Below are positions 1 to 10,626 of a stretch of DNA of 64,000 bases, one piece after another. The position numbers were made by a program, and so were the translations under genes. The notes beneath the pieces are model-generated. The model did no database searches, was not told where the DNA came from, and saw nothing but the letters and a program-made list of their open reading frames with translations. Every line of letters begins with the position of its first letter. Position 1 is the first letter of the stretch. This DNA is from Porticoccaceae bacterium (GTDB lineage Bacteria > Pseudomonadota > Gammaproteobacteria > Pseudomonadales > Porticoccaceae): NCBI GenBank assembly GCA_018664075.1, contig JABJOY010000070.1:1-64000 (forward strand), given 5' to 3'.

Positions 1-14
1 AATAGGCTTCAATC

Positions 15-530
15 ATGACAGAAGAAACAGCAGCTGCCGCCGAGGCGCCAGCACAGGGCACTGAGCAGAAATTCGCCATCCAAAGGGTTTACCTCAAAGA
101 CTTGTCCTTTGAAACACCCCAAGGTGCCTCCGCGTTCAACAAGCAATGGCAACCCAAGGTTAATCAAGACCTGAGCACTAAATCAGCAAAAATTGATGAG
201 GATCTTTTTGAGGTTTCCGTGAGAATGACTATCACTGTCAGCGACGGAGAAGAAACCCTCTACCTGATCGAAGTTGACCAGGCCGGTTTATTCAGCATTG
301 CCGGACTGGAAGACCAGCACGTTGCGCAGCTGTTAAATACCACCTGCGCCAGCATGCTGTTCCCCTATGCTCGCGAAGCGATAGATAATGTGCTGACCAA
401 AGGCTCGTTCCCTCCTCTGATGATCCCACCAATTAACTTTGACGCTCTGTATGCCAACGCTGTGCAGCAACAGGCTGCAGCCAAAGCTCAGGAAGGTGAT
501 ACGACAGAAGCAGAAGGCGCCAAGCACTAA
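15..530 (+). CDS. secB: Protein-export chaperone SecB
   Basis: 171-aa ORF with SecB-like sequence (FAIQRVYLKDLSFETPQ..., GLFSI, LFPYARE, FPPLMIPPINFDALY). Confidence 0.97.
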   Translation: MTEETAAAAEAPAQGTEQKFAIQRVYLKDLSFETPQGASAFNKQWQPKVNQDLSTKSAKIDEDLFEVSVRMTITVSDGEETLYLIEVDQAGLFSIAGLEDQHVAQLLNTTCASMLFPYAREAIDNVLTKGSFPPLMIPPINFDALYANAVQQQAAAKAQEGDTTEAEGAKH

Positions 531-545
531 GATCGATGGCTTGAG

Positions 546-586
546 AGATATAAAAAGCCCGCCTTTGGAGCGGGTTTTTTATATCT
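546..586. terminator. Bidirectional rho-independent terminator between convergent secB and ntrC
   Basis: Near-perfect dyad AGATATAAAAAGCCCGC-ctttgga-GCGGGTTTTTTATATCT with A/T tracts on both sides. Confidence 0.9.
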
Positions 587-638
587 CGTCTGTTTCCCTA
601 CCTGTAACCGAAGAGCTCTCACCACATGGCAATGGGCT

Positions 639-2060
639 TTAGAGCGCCTGATTTTCCATGCTGTATTCCTGCAGCTTTCTAGTTAGGGTGTTACGTCCCC
701 AACCAAGCAATTGCGCCGCGTCTTTTTTTCGCCCGCCGGTGTGAGCCAGAGCAGTCTCAATCATTGTGCGCTCAAATTCAGGCACTACCTGGGAAAGTAC
801 CTCCTGACGCCCCGCTTTCAATTCACGCTCTGTCCAGCGCCGCAACATATGCTGCCAGTCACCCTGGGAGCGGACCTCTTTATCCGCCTCTTCAGCACGC
901 AACTCCGGAGGCAGGTCCGAGAGCAATACCTCACGCCCGGCAGCCATAACCGTCAGCCAGCGACAGATATTCTCCAACTGTCTGACATTGCCTGGCCAGG
1001 GCAGATTAAACAGGAAATCCTCTGCTTCCTGAGAGAGTATTTTGGGCTCCATATCCAGCTCTTTTGCAGCGCGGTGGAAAAAGTGCTGCATCAGTTGGGG
1101 AATATCTTCTCGGCGATCGGATAATCGCGGCAAATGAACTCTGATCACATTGAGTCGGTGGAACAGATCCTCGCGAAAACGATTCTCGCCTACCAGAGAT
1201 TCAAGATCCTGATGGGTGGCAGTAATAATGCGCACATCGACCTTAACCGCTGTATGGCCGCCGACTCTATAGAACTCACCATCCGCCAGTACTCGCAACA
1301 GCCTGGTCTGGGCTTCAGGGGGCATATCGCCGATCTCGTCGAGGAACAATGTGCCACCGTCGGACTGCTCAAAACGTCCTGCACGGCGCTCCCCCGCGCC
1401 GGTAAAGGCGCCTTTCTCATGACCAAATAGCTCAGACTCAATAAGATCATTGGGAATTGCTGCCATATTCAGGGCAATAAATTTATTGTTGCGCCGCGGG
1501 CTATGCTTGTGCAGCGCCTGGGCGACCAGCTCTTTACCCGTACCGGACTCGCCATTGATCAACACGGTGATATTGGAATTGGACAGCCGACCTATGGCTC
1601 TAAACACTTCCTGCATGGCTGGAGCTTCACCGATAATCTCTTTGACCTGCTCAAGCTGCGCTGGGGGCGCAGGCTCAGATCTGTTTTCATGGGCAAATGA
1701 AAGGCCACGTCTGGCGACGTCCACCAGCTCTTCCAAATCGAACGGCTTGGGCAGATACTCAAAGGCTCCGCCCTGATAGGCAGCAACGGCACTGTCGAGG
1801 TCTGAATGGGCTGTGGTGATAATGACCGGTATATGGCTGTGGTTGGCATGAATTTCTTTCAGCAGCTCCAGGCCATCAATGCCGGGCATGCGAATATCTG
1901 AAATAATGATCTCTGGCTGGGCCATTTTAAGGGCCTGTAGCAGTTCGTCACCAGTCTCAAAGCTGCGCACCGCAATGCCGTCTCGTACTAGCGCTTTTTC
2001 CATTACCCAACGCAGGGAGCGATCATCTTCAGCAATCCATATTTGTGATGGGTTATTCAT
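639..2060 (-). CDS. ntrC: Nitrogen regulation response regulator NtrC (NR(I)), sigma-54 activator
   Basis: Receiver domain, AAA+ GESGTGKE / GAFTGA motifs, C-terminal Fis-type HTH ([23 protein letters not shown]). Confidence 0.97.
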   Translation of the reverse strand: MNNPSQIWIAEDDRSLRWVMEKALVRDGIAVRSFETGDELLQALKMAQPEIIISDIRMPGIDGLELLKEIHANHSHIPVIITTAHSDLDSAVAAYQGGAFEYLPKPFDLEELVDVARRGLSFAHENRSEPAPPAQLEQVKEIIGEAPAMQEVFRAIGRLSNSNITVLINGESGTGKELVAQALHKHSPRRNNKFIALNMAAIPNDLIESELFGHEKGAFTGAGERRAGRFEQSDGGTLFLDEIGDMPPEAQTRLLRVLADGEFYRVGGHTAVKVDVRIITATHQDLESLVGENRFREDLFHRLNVIRVHLPRLSDRREDIPQLMQHFFHRAAKELDMEPKILSQEAEDFLFNLPWPGNVRQLENICRWLTVMAAGREVLLSDLPPELRAEEADKEVRSQGDWQHMLRRWTERELKAGRQEVLSQVVPEFERTMIETALAHTGGRKKDAAQLLGWGRNTLTRKLQEYSMENQAL

Positions 2061-2061
2061 A

Positions 2062-3138
2062 CTATGCCTTTATAGGTAGGTAGATAGAGAAACAGGTACG
2101 ACCTGATTCTGAGTCACATTCAATAATGCCCTGGTGGCTATTTACTGCCGTTTGAGCAATGGTCAGACCCAGCCCGGAGCCCTCGCTGCGGCCACTGATC
2201 ATAGGGAAAAAGATCCGCTCTTTGATCTCTTCAGAAACCCCTGGGCCATTATCAATAATATCCAGGCGACAGGTCACTCTGTGATACTGGCCTGCGATGG
2301 TAAAACTGCGCTTCACCCTGGTGCGAAATATAATGGTGCGGTCGGTCTGGACTGAGTCCATCACCGCCTGCATAGCATTGCGGGCAACATTGAGTACTGC
2401 CTGTATCAACTGTTCACGGTCGCCCTCGATATCTGGAATACTGGGGTCATAGTCCCGCACCAACCGCAGCTGGCCCTGCATCTCAGCTTCTATCAGGGCC
2501 GCTACATGCTCAGTCACCTCGTGAATACTTAGCGCGGCGACCTGGGGTAAATGGTTGGGGCCCAACAGGCGATCAACAAGGTTGCGCAAACGATCGGTTT
2601 CGGTGGTAATAATCTGGCACAGTTCTTTGGTCTCGCCGCCAATACATTGCTCATTAATTTCCTGGCCCAGCAACTGAGCCGCCCCGCGAATACCTCCCAG
2701 AGGGTTTTTGATTTCATGGGCAAGACCACGGATTAAGCTTTTGGAGGTGTCATGAACCGACAACAATGCCTCCTCCCGGTTAATCTTTAAAAACCGGTCA
2801 ATAGGCTGCATTTCCATAAGTAGCATCTGCCGTTCGCCAAGCTCCACCGGGGTAATACTGTAATCAACCTGAGAGCTTTCCAAACCCTGCATGCGCAAAT
2901 ACTCGTGGCGGCGGGTGTGGGGCCGGCCGCTTTCCAGCGCCTCACGAAGAGCGCTGAGAATTATGTCCCTGTCAGAAAAAACATCCGCAACAGGCATGCC
3001 GCGAAGGCGCGCAATGCTAACCTGAAGCAGGGCCTCAGCCGCTGGATTAATATAATCGATACTCAGCGTATCGTTGAGCAAAAGCACAGCGGTATTCAGG
3101 TTATCCAGCAATAAGCGATGTAACTGGTCAGAAGTCAT
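2062..3138 (-). CDS. ntrB: Nitrogen regulation sensor histidine kinase NtrB (NR(II))
   Basis: PAS domain, H-box HEIKNPLGGIRGAAQLL, GPGV / GSGLGLTIAQ ATPase motifs; adjacent to ntrC. Confidence 0.96.
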   Translation of the reverse strand: MTSDQLHRLLLDNLNTAVLLLNDTLSIDYINPAAEALLQVSIARLRGMPVADVFSDRDIILSALREALESGRPHTRRHEYLRMQGLESSQVDYSITPVELGERQMLLMEMQPIDRFLKINREEALLSVHDTSKSLIRGLAHEIKNPLGGIRGAAQLLGQEINEQCIGGETKELCQIITTETDRLRNLVDRLLGPNHLPQVAALSIHEVTEHVAALIEAEMQGQLRLVRDYDPSIPDIEGDREQLIQAVLNVARNAMQAVMDSVQTDRTIIFRTRVKRSFTIAGQYHRVTCRLDIIDNGPGVSEEIKERIFFPMISGRSEGSGLGLTIAQTAVNSHQGIIECDSESGRTCFSIYLPIKA

Positions 3139-3311
3139 AGGCTCTATAAATGGGCTCTGTAATCAGCAGTTTGGGTATTTCAGGTTTATCTATTACGTTA
3201 GTACTAGCAATAAGCGAGCCAAGTAATCCATCTGCGAACCACTAATTCAGGCCTGATAATGGGGCCTGCAGAGCAGTTTGAGGACTTAAACTCTATTGGT
3301 TCACAGCATAA

Positions 3312-3328
3312 TGCACCAGATTGGTGCA
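3312..3328. promoter_or_regulatory. NtrC-binding box upstream of ntrBC
   Basis: TGCACCA-GAT-TGGTGCA, perfect palindrome matching the NtrC consensus. Confidence 0.85.
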
Positions 3329-3341
3329 GGCAAGGTAGCAA

Positions 3342-3893
3342 TTATTTTTTGGGTCGCAACTGAAAACCTGACTGATTGCGTTTGAAGTGCCGTTTAACAT
3401 TCACGATTACTGGCTTGGCGACTATTAATGTCCGGTTTCTGCCGTCCACTACAGCAACACCAATGCGATGACTGCCGCGCTCAATATTATCCAGCTGATA
3501 GGCTGTTGCACTCACAGGCAACCCCTGGGCCACACCATTAACCGAAAACTGCACCAGATGGCCTGGCTGGAGTTGAGGCTCAAGGGCCAGCTGGACAATG
3601 ATATTGACCTGATTGTGCAAGATAACCGCCTGATCCTCAGGGGAGGAGATGCGCGCACTGGAGTAGCCAGCAAAATTGGCTTCAGTTTCTGTCGCCGGTT
3701 TATCCTCAGCTCTTTTGGCTGGCGCTGTAGTCTGGTTAATTTGGGGAAGATTCAGACGCTCAGCAGCACTGGCATCGGGCTGATCTGTATAGGTGATATT
3801 GCCATCGGCATCTACGATCTTATAGACCTCTGCAGCCTGAGACATGGCCGCTGCGACCCATAAGATAACAACCGCTGTTAGCTGCCCCGACAT
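3342..3893 (-). CDS. DUF4124 domain-containing periplasmic protein
   Basis: Signal peptide then AAEVYKIVDADGNITYTDQP (DUF4124 hallmark); start taken at MSGQLTAV within the 3342..3947 ORF. Confidence 0.85.
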   Translation of the reverse strand: MSGQLTAVVILWVAAAMSQAAEVYKIVDADGNITYTDQPDASAAERLNLPQINQTTAPAKRAEDKPATETEANFAGYSSARISSPEDQAVILHNQVNIIVQLALEPQLQPGHLVQFSVNGVAQGLPVSATAYQLDNIERGSHRIGVAVVDGRNRTLIVAKPVIVNVKRHFKRNQSGFQLRPKK

Positions 3894-4019
3894 CGTATCC
3901 TCCCATCCATATTTACGTTTGAGTGCTGAATATCTCAAGCGCCTCATATCTGAAGCCCTCTATCTCGAGCTAGCTGTATATAAAGATTAGACCTATTTTA
4001 GATTTATGGCCGGCAAAGA

Positions 4020-4052
4020 AAAAGCCCGCCATTCCAAGAATGACGGGCCTGT
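4020..4052 (-). terminator. Rho-independent terminator of glnA
   Basis: Inverted repeat GCCCGCCATTCC-aag-AATGACGGGC; on the minus strand it is followed by CTTTTTCTTT. Confidence 0.88.
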
Positions 4053-4086
4053 CCGATTTTGCTGTAGAACAGCCTGTACTAAAACC

Positions 4087-5493
4087 TTAGCAGCTGTAGT
4101 ACATATCAAACTCAACCGGGTGAGTGGTGTGCTCAACACGGTAGACTTCTTCCATCTTCAGCTCGATGTAGGCATCGATCATATCATCGGTGAATACACC
4201 ACCGGCTGTCAGGAACTCACGGTCCGCATCAAGAGCATCCAGTGCTTCACGCAGGCTGCCAGCAACCTGAGGGATAGCAGCAGCTTCTTCAGCAGGCAGA
4301 TCATAGAGATCTTTGTCCGCTGCATCGCCTGGGTGGATCTTGTTCTTAATGCCGTCCAAACCTGCCATCAGCATAGAGGCAAACATCAGGTATGGGTTAG
4401 CTGTAGGATCACCGAATCGTGCTTCGATACGCTTGCCTTTGGGGCTTGGCACGTACGGGATACGGATTGAAGCAGAGCGGTTGCGAGCAGAGTAGGCCAG
4501 CATTACAGGTGCTTCAAAGCCCGGGATCAGACGCTTATAGGAGTTAGTTGAAGCGTTGGCGAAGGCGTTGATTGCTTTGGCGTGCTTGATAATGCCGCCG
4601 ATGTAGAACAGAGCCATTTCGCTCAGGCCAGCATAGCCGTCTCCAGCGAACTGGTTTTCGCCATCTTTCCAGAAAGACTGGTGACAGTGCATGCCGGAAC
4701 CGTTGTCACCAACGATTGGCTTGGGCATGAAAGTCGCAGTCTTGCCATAGGCGTGGGCTACGTTGTGCACGCAGTACTTCATAATTTGCACCTGGTCAGC
4801 TTTCTTAACCAGAGTGTCAAAACGAATGCCGATCTCACACTGACCAGCAGTACCTACTTCGTGGTGATGTACCTCTACTTCGAGACCCATCTGCTCCATA
4901 GCACCACACATTGCGGCACGCAGATCGTGCAGGCTGTCGACTGGTGGTACGGGGAAGTAACCGCCTTTAACGCCAGGACGGTGGCCCATATTGCCGTCAG
5001 CCAGCTCCATGGATGAAGACCAGGCTGCTTCATCAGAATTGATTTTGTAAAAGGCACCGCTCATGTCGGCACCCCATTTGATATCGTCAAATACGAAGAA
5101 CTCTGGCTCCGGGCCAAAGAATGCTGTGTCGCCGAGACCAGTAGACTGCAGGTATTGCTCTGCACGCTCAGCGATGGAGCGTGGATCGCGCTCGTAGCCT
5201 TGCATTGTGGAAGGCTCAACGATTCCGCAACGGATAATTACTGTTGGCTCATCAGTGAAAGGATCCAGAATTGCAGTGCTGTCATCAGGCATCAGGATCA
5301 TGTCTGATTCGTTAATGCTCTTCCAACCGGCAATAGACGAACCGTCAAACATTTTACCTTCAACAAAAAAGTCATCGCCCACTTCACCGACCGGAATCGA
5401 TACGTGCTGCTCTTTACCTTTGGTGTCAGTGAATCGAAGGTCAACCCAACGAGCTTCGCTATCTTTAATCAGATTTAGAGTCTTCTCAGACAT
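4087..5493 (-). CDS. glnA: Type I glutamine synthetase
   Basis: Full-length GlnA motifs ([38 protein letters not shown]); start at [10 protein letters not shown]. Confidence 0.98.
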   Translation of the reverse strand: MSEKTLNLIKDSEARWVDLRFTDTKGKEQHVSIPVGEVGDDFFVEGKMFDGSSIAGWKSINESDMILMPDDSTAILDPFTDEPTVIIRCGIVEPSTMQGYERDPRSIAERAEQYLQSTGLGDTAFFGPEPEFFVFDDIKWGADMSGAFYKINSDEAAWSSSMELADGNMGHRPGVKGGYFPVPPVDSLHDLRAAMCGAMEQMGLEVEVHHHEVGTAGQCEIGIRFDTLVKKADQVQIMKYCVHNVAHAYGKTATFMPKPIVGDNGSGMHCHQSFWKDGENQFAGDGYAGLSEMALFYIGGIIKHAKAINAFANASTNSYKRLIPGFEAPVMLAYSARNRSASIRIPYVPSPKGKRIEARFGDPTANPYLMFASMLMAGLDGIKNKIHPGDAADKDLYDLPAEEAAAIPQVAGSLREALDALDADREFLTAGGVFTDDMIDAYIELKMEEVYRVEHTTHPVEFDMYYSC

Positions 5494-5597
5494 TGTTTCC
5501 TCCACTATGGAATCAGTAATGCTTTGTTTAAAAAATCAGCCGGCGCATTGAAACCGATCTGATCTGGTTACCATTTATTTTTCTCAGCAAAACATGG

Positions 5598-5613
5598 TGC
5601 AATAGTCGTGCCA
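5598..5613 (-). promoter_or_regulatory. Sigma-54 promoter of glnA
   Basis: Minus strand reads TGGCACGACTATTGCA, matching the -24/-12 consensus TGGCACG-N4-TTGCW; about 100 bp upstream of the glnA start. Confidence 0.9.
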
Positions 5614-5718
5614 ATGACTCTAACAATCCAACGGCGTAATTAACACCGCTGAAACCTACAGCAGCCCGAGGTTACTGATAACGAGCTGCTTTAATAAGGC
5701 AAGCAGAATCAATATCAG

Positions 5719-5735
5719 CGCACCTTTATGGTGCC
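5719..5735. promoter_or_regulatory. NtrC-binding box 1 (glnA enhancer)
   Basis: CGCACCTTTATGGTGCC; GCACC-N5-GGTGC palindrome. Confidence 0.85.
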
Positions 5736-5748
5736 GGCCTCTATGGGG

Positions 5749-5765
5749 TGCACCAAAATGGTGCT
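5749..5765. promoter_or_regulatory. NtrC-binding box 2 (glnA enhancer)
   Basis: TGCACCAAAATGGTGCT, 30 bp centre-to-centre from box 1. Confidence 0.9.
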
Positions 5766-5874
5766 AAATTTATTTAAATTAGATTTATTTTTCGCTGACT
5801 CGGTATAATGCCCACCTCCGAGACTTCTGTCACCTTTTAACGGGGTTTTTAGCAAGCCTCACAACCACAGGGCT

Positions 5875-6165
5875 GTGACTATCGATTCCTCATCAACCCA
5901 TATGCGCCATACATCCAGGGTCAGCGCCACAGATATCCTGATTGATGTGCGACATCCAGCTGACGCTGAACAGAAGCCATTGAGCATTCCTGATATCCAG
6001 ATACTCAACATTCCATTCTTTAATCTTGAGCAGCAGCTGGGCGCTTTGGATAAAACCTGCAGCTACCTGCTGTACTGCGACAAGGGCATTATGAGCCGCT
6101 TGCAGGCCCAGCTTATGCGCGACAAAGGCTTTGAACAGGTCGCCGTTTATAATCAGATTACCTAG
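5875..6165 (+). CDS. Stand-alone rhodanese domain homologous to the ThiI C-terminus
   Basis: LIDVRHPADAEQKPLSIPDIQILNIPFFNLEQQLG...YLLYCDKGIMSRLQAQLMRDKGFEQVAVYN resembles the ThiI C-terminal rhodanese domain, including the Cys-loop; GTG start, or ATG at 5902. Confidence 0.85.
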   Translation: MTIDSSSTHMRHTSRVSATDILIDVRHPADAEQKPLSIPDIQILNIPFFNLEQQLGALDKTCSYLLYCDKGIMSRLQAQLMRDKGFEQVAVYNQIT

Positions 6166-6295
6166 ACCAGCGCACAGTTCCACAGCCAAAGTAGGCGCTA
6201 AATCACAGTATTATTTTGAATCATGCCCACTTTTTTATATTAGCGGCTATATTTAAGTATCGAGAAACAGGTTAAGTCACAGAGTCAGCCGCAGG

Positions 6296-8656
6296 ATGCA
6301 GCCGATGACAAGCAGAGATTCAGATCTCAGTGGGAGCAAGGAAGCTAGAGAAATCAGCTCTTCCCCTCCAGATCCTTCCGTACAGCTTGAGTTAGACCAG
6401 CAGATCACAGCCGACCTGAAATCTGGTTTGGCGATTTTTGTGATTGCTGGCATTCTGCTGTTTTTGGTTGCCCAATATCATTCCAACAACCCCCTGAGCT
6501 ATCTATGGCTTGGCGGGCTCTTGATCACTAGTCTGTACCTCTGGGTCTGGCAGCATAGAAAGCCTCAGCAGCAGGCTACTGCCAAGATCACAGTGGTTAT
6601 CTGCGCCCTCTTTTGCTGCCTGGCGGTGCTGCTGTTTATCACTCCGGGCCAAGTGGCCTACAGCCTGACCATCAGTGCCATTATTATCGGGTTTAGCGCC
6701 CTGTGGCCCATATTGCAACTGCAATTGCCAATCTATCGCCACTTATTTCTGCTGAGCATATTTTTATCCACCGCAATCACTCTGCTGCTGCGACTGCCAG
6801 ACAGCAGCCTTATTCCTGTGGCCATGATTGTGATTGTTTATTTGGCGGTGAATCGCTCCTGCACAGTCTATCGCCGCGGATTTATTGCCAGTATCCACAG
6901 AGCTCAGCAGGCCAACGAACTGACTCGCCAGGCAGTCAATACCAGTAAAAAGATTACCAGCTTAATTGAGCAGACACCGCTGGGCTTTATTGAATGGAAT
7001 CAAAATCGGGAGATTATTAACTGGAATCCGGCCGCCACCACTATTTTTGGCTTTTCCAAAGATGAAGCCCTGAGTCGCACCACAGATTTTTTGTTCGAAG
7101 ACAAAAAAACCTTCCTTATGCAGCAGGCAGAGCACGACCTGTTTTTATTCGGCAAAGACTTTTCCGGCACCGCAGAAAATATCACCAGCGACGGCACCAG
7201 CATCATCTGCGAATGGAATGAAACGCCCTTATTTGACGATGATATGAATGTTATTGGTGCAGCTTCATTTGTCGAAGATGTCACTGACCGGGTGCGCATG
7301 CAGACCCGCATCAAACAGCAGGCATATTTTGACCCATTGACTGGCCTACCCAATCGCCATCGCTTGATGGAGGAGTTAAATCGGGTTATTTCACTAGCCC
7401 AGCGGACGCAAAATTTCTGTGCTCTGCTGTTTATCGATCTCGACCATTTCAAAGAGATCAATGACAGTCGCGGCCACCATTACGGTGATCTGGCCCTGAC
7501 CATGTTTGCCCAGAGACTGCGCAAGGTAATCCGTACCCAGGAGACCGTCGCCCGACTCGGCGGTGATGAGTTTGTGGTACTGCTGGAACGGCTCGGCACC
7601 GAGGGCGAGACTGCAAGACTACAAATTGCCCAGGTAGCCGAAAAAATAATCGACGCGGCCAATGAGCAATTTATTATTAAAGGGGAGAAATTCCAGATTA
7701 GCTGCAGCATAGGCATTGTGTTTTTTAATGATGGCAGCAGCGATGGCAACAGTATTCTCGAACAGGCGGACCAGGCCCTGTACACCATCAAGCGGGAGGG
7801 CAAGTCGAACTATTATTTCCACAACCGCGAGCTGTCCATTGAGATGCAAAAGCAGATGGAATTGCTGGAGCGTCTGCGGGATGAGTCTCAGGCCGAATCT
7901 TTCCTGCCTTTTTACCAGCCGGTGCTGAACACCCAGAGCAACCTGATCAGCGGCCTGCAAATCTTTTTACGCTGGCAGAACCCCAAAGGCGATATTGTCG
8001 AGGCCCATGAATTTATTCAGGTGCTGGAGTCTGGCTCAATGATCGTGGATATTACATTATCCCTGATCGAGCAGGTGTGCAAACAGGTCAATCTGTGGCG
8101 CAGCCAGGGAATCTGGCAGGACCAGCAGCGCATCTTTTTAACCCTCAGCTTGCGGGAACTGGGCCACCCGGCATTTATTCAGCAGCTCAAGGATATTACT
8201 CAGAGACACGGCATAAAACCGGGGGCCTTTATGTTTGGCTTGCACACTGAGATTCTGCCGAAACTGAATGCGTCTCTGGAATTGCAGCTCAGTCGTCTGG
8301 TTGAACTTGGCTGCGGGCTACTGGTGGACAATGTCGGCTACCAGAGCCTGCCTCTGCAAAAACTCCGCGAGCTGCAGATTGAAACCATTCGCATATCCCA
8401 TCGCCTTATGGCTGAATCCAGTGACATTGAAAGCTCCTGGAATCTGGTAAAAGGGCTGGTAGAACTCAGTAAATCCGTCGGTTTGAACTGCATTGCCCCC
8501 TGCGTTGAGGAGGCTGATATCCACCATCAACTACTGGATTTAGACTGCATTTTTCTGCAGGGAAACCTAATTGCACCCCCCTCGCCACCCACCTCAATCA
8601 CGCGAATGTTGATTGAGCGTAATTCAAGCCCCAGAGCAGAAGTCAGCCCCAGCTAA
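6296..8656 (+). CDS. Membrane PAS-GGDEF-EAL protein with degenerate EAL domain
   Basis: N-terminal TM helices, PAS ([13 protein letters not shown]), GGDEF motif [12 protein letters not shown], divergent EAL (GLQIFLRW). Confidence 0.92.
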   Translation: MQPMTSRDSDLSGSKEAREISSSPPDPSVQLELDQQITADLKSGLAIFVIAGILLFLVAQYHSNNPLSYLWLGGLLITSLYLWVWQHRKPQQQATAKITVVICALFCCLAVLLFITPGQVAYSLTISAIIIGFSALWPILQLQLPIYRHLFLLSIFLSTAITLLLRLPDSSLIPVAMIVIVYLAVNRSCTVYRRGFIASIHRAQQANELTRQAVNTSKKITSLIEQTPLGFIEWNQNREIINWNPAATTIFGFSKDEALSRTTDFLFEDKKTFLMQQAEHDLFLFGKDFSGTAENITSDGTSIICEWNETPLFDDDMNVIGAASFVEDVTDRVRMQTRIKQQAYFDPLTGLPNRHRLMEELNRVISLAQRTQNFCALLFIDLDHFKEINDSRGHHYGDLALTMFAQRLRKVIRTQETVARLGGDEFVVLLERLGTEGETARLQIAQVAEKIIDAANEQFIIKGEKFQISCSIGIVFFNDGSSDGNSILEQADQALYTIKREGKSNYYFHNRELSIEMQKQMELLERLRDESQAESFLPFYQPVLNTQSNLISGLQIFLRWQNPKGDIVEAHEFIQVLESGSMIVDITLSLIEQVCKQVNLWRSQGIWQDQQRIFLTLSLRELGHPAFIQQLKDITQRHGIKPGAFMFGLHTEILPKLNASLELQLSRLVELGCGLLVDNVGYQSLPLQKLRELQIETIRISHRLMAESSDIESSWNLVKGLVELSKSVGLNCIAPCVEEADIHHQLLDLDCIFLQGNLIAPPSPPTSITRMLIERNSSPRAEVSPS

Positions 8657-8733
8657 AAAGATCGGTAGCAGTTCCTGTGGATTCTCGTATAATCGCGGGT
8701 TTTTCGCCCACTGCGGTAATCTTAGGTACCATC

Positions 8734-10545
8734 ATGTCCATTGAAAACTTGCGTAATATTGCGATCATCGCCCACGTTGACCACGGTAAAACTACTCTGG
8801 TTGATAAACTCCTGAGCCAGTCCGGGACTCTCGACCGCAAAGATGTCGGCTCCGAGCGTTTGATGGACTCCAATGACCAGGAAAAAGAGCGCGGCATCAC
8901 CATTCTGGCTAAAAATACCGCGATCAACTGGAATGACTACCGCATTAATATTGTAGATACACCAGGTCACGCCGATTTCGGTGGTGAGGTTGAGCGCGTT
9001 CTATCCATGGTCGACTCTGTGTTGCTGCTGGTTGATGCAGTTGACGGGCCAATGCCCCAGACGCGCTTTGTAACCTCCAAAGCTTTTGAGCAGGGCCTGC
9101 GACCCATTGTTGTTATCAACAAGGTTGACCGCCCGGGCGCCCGCCCGGACTGGGTTATGGATCAGGTATTTGATCTGTTCGACAGTCTCGGTGCTACAGA
9201 CGAACAACTGGATTTCCCGGTAATCTACGCCTCCGCATTAAATGGCATTGCCGGCCATGATGTAGACGATATGGCCGAAGATATGACGCCGCTCTACGAA
9301 ATGATTGTTGCCGATGTTCCTTCGCCCAAGGTTGATGTGGACGCGCCATTCCAGATGCAGGTATCAGCCCTGGCCTATGACAGCTATGTTGGTGTTATTG
9401 GTGTCGGTCGTATTACCAGAGGCAAGCTCAAACCTGGTCAGCAGGTAGTTGTGAAAGCTGCTGATGGCAACGAGCGCAAAGGCAAGGTGCTCAACGTAAA
9501 AGGCTATCTAGGTCTTGAACAGGTAGAAACGCAGCTGGCAACTGCTGGCGACATTGTTTGTATCAACGGTATTGACGGACTGGGCATATCAGACACTTTG
9601 TGCGACCCGGATAATATCGAAGCTCTGCCCGCACTGAGTGTAGATGAGCCGACGGTAAGCATGACCTTTATCGTTAACAACTCGCCATTTGCCGGCCTAG
9701 AAGGCAAGTTTGTCACCACCAGAAATATTAAAGACCGTCTGGAGCAAGAACTGATTCACAATGTTGCCCTGCGCGTTAAACAGGGTGATTCCCCGGATAA
9801 GTTTATTGTCTCCGGCCGCGGTGAATTGCACCTGTCGGTACTGATCGAAACCATGCGTCGGGAAGGTTTTGAAATGGGCGTGTCCCGTCCGGAAGTTGTC
9901 ACCAAAGAAGTGGATGGCGAAATCCAGGAGCCCTACGAGCAAGTGGTGATCGATGTAGAAGATCAGCATCAGGGCTCAGTGATGGAAGAGCTGGGCATGC
10001 GCAAAGGCGAGATGACCAATATGGAACCAGACGGCAAAGGTCGCGTGCGACTGGAGTTTATGATTCCTTCCCGGGGGCTGATTGGCTTCCGCGGTGCTTT
10101 TCTCACCTTGACCAGTGGCTCAGGCATTATGACCAGCGTATTTGATCATTATGGCCCTGTGAAAGGCGGCGAAGCTCACAGCCGCCAAAATGGCGCACTG
10201 ATCAGCATGGTTAAGGGCAAAACTGCTGCCTTCGCCCTGTTTAATATCCAGGCCCGAGGGCGTCTGTTCCTCGGCCATGCCATCGATGTTTACGAAGGCC
10301 AGATTGTCGGCATTCACTCCCGGGGCAATGATCTGGTGGTCAACCCGATCAAGGGCAAACAGCTGACCAATGTTCGTGCCTCAGGCACAGACGAAGCTCT
10401 GACACTGGTACCACCAATCAGGCATACCCTTGAGCAGGCTCTGGAATTTATCGAAGATGATGAGCTGGTAGAAGTAACCCCCCAGAGCATTCGCCTGCGT
10501 AAAAAGCTGCTAACTGAGAACCTGCGCAAACGCGCACCAAAATAA
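8734..10545 (+). CDS. typA: Ribosome-associated translational GTPase TypA/BipA
   Basis: [45 protein letters not shown]; start at [11 protein letters not shown] inside the ORF. Confidence 0.97.
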   Translation: MSIENLRNIAIIAHVDHGKTTLVDKLLSQSGTLDRKDVGSERLMDSNDQEKERGITILAKNTAINWNDYRINIVDTPGHADFGGEVERVLSMVDSVLLLVDAVDGPMPQTRFVTSKAFEQGLRPIVVINKVDRPGARPDWVMDQVFDLFDSLGATDEQLDFPVIYASALNGIAGHDVDDMAEDMTPLYEMIVADVPSPKVDVDAPFQMQVSALAYDSYVGVIGVGRITRGKLKPGQQVVVKAADGNERKGKVLNVKGYLGLEQVETQLATAGDIVCINGIDGLGISDTLCDPDNIEALPALSVDEPTVSMTFIVNNSPFAGLEGKFVTTRNIKDRLEQELIHNVALRVKQGDSPDKFIVSGRGELHLSVLIETMRREGFEMGVSRPEVVTKEVDGEIQEPYEQVVIDVEDQHQGSVMEELGMRKGEMTNMEPDGKGRVRLEFMIPSRGLIGFRGAFLTLTSGSGIMTSVFDHYGPVKGGEAHSRQNGALISMVKGKTAAFALFNIQARGRLFLGHAIDVYEGQIVGIHSRGNDLVVNPIKGKQLTNVRASGTDEALTLVPPIRHTLEQALEFIEDDELVEVTPQSIRLRKKLLTENLRKRAPK

Positions 10546-10626
10546 GCAGCTGACCCCAGGGTCTAAACTTCGATTTCTGTGTCATTGTGAGCTATTATTT
10601 AGTGAATAATGCATGGAAGTCGAAGT

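Noticed and set aside
711-1124. 137-aa + strand ORF antisense to ntrC
   Set aside because: Antisense shadow of a strongly conserved gene; low-complexity composition without family similarity.
4006-4470. 154-aa ORF on + strand antisense to glnA
   Set aside because: Lies fully within glnA on the opposite strand, has no recognisable domain, and is explained by codon bias of the real gene.
5804-5809. TATAAT upstream of the rhodanese ORF
   Set aside because: A plausible -10, but no convincing -35 at 16-18 bp spacing, so not listed as a promoter feature.
7000-7461. 153-aa - strand ORF inside the GGDEF-EAL gene
   Set aside because: Antisense shadow ORF; Ser/Arg-rich composition typical of spurious frames.
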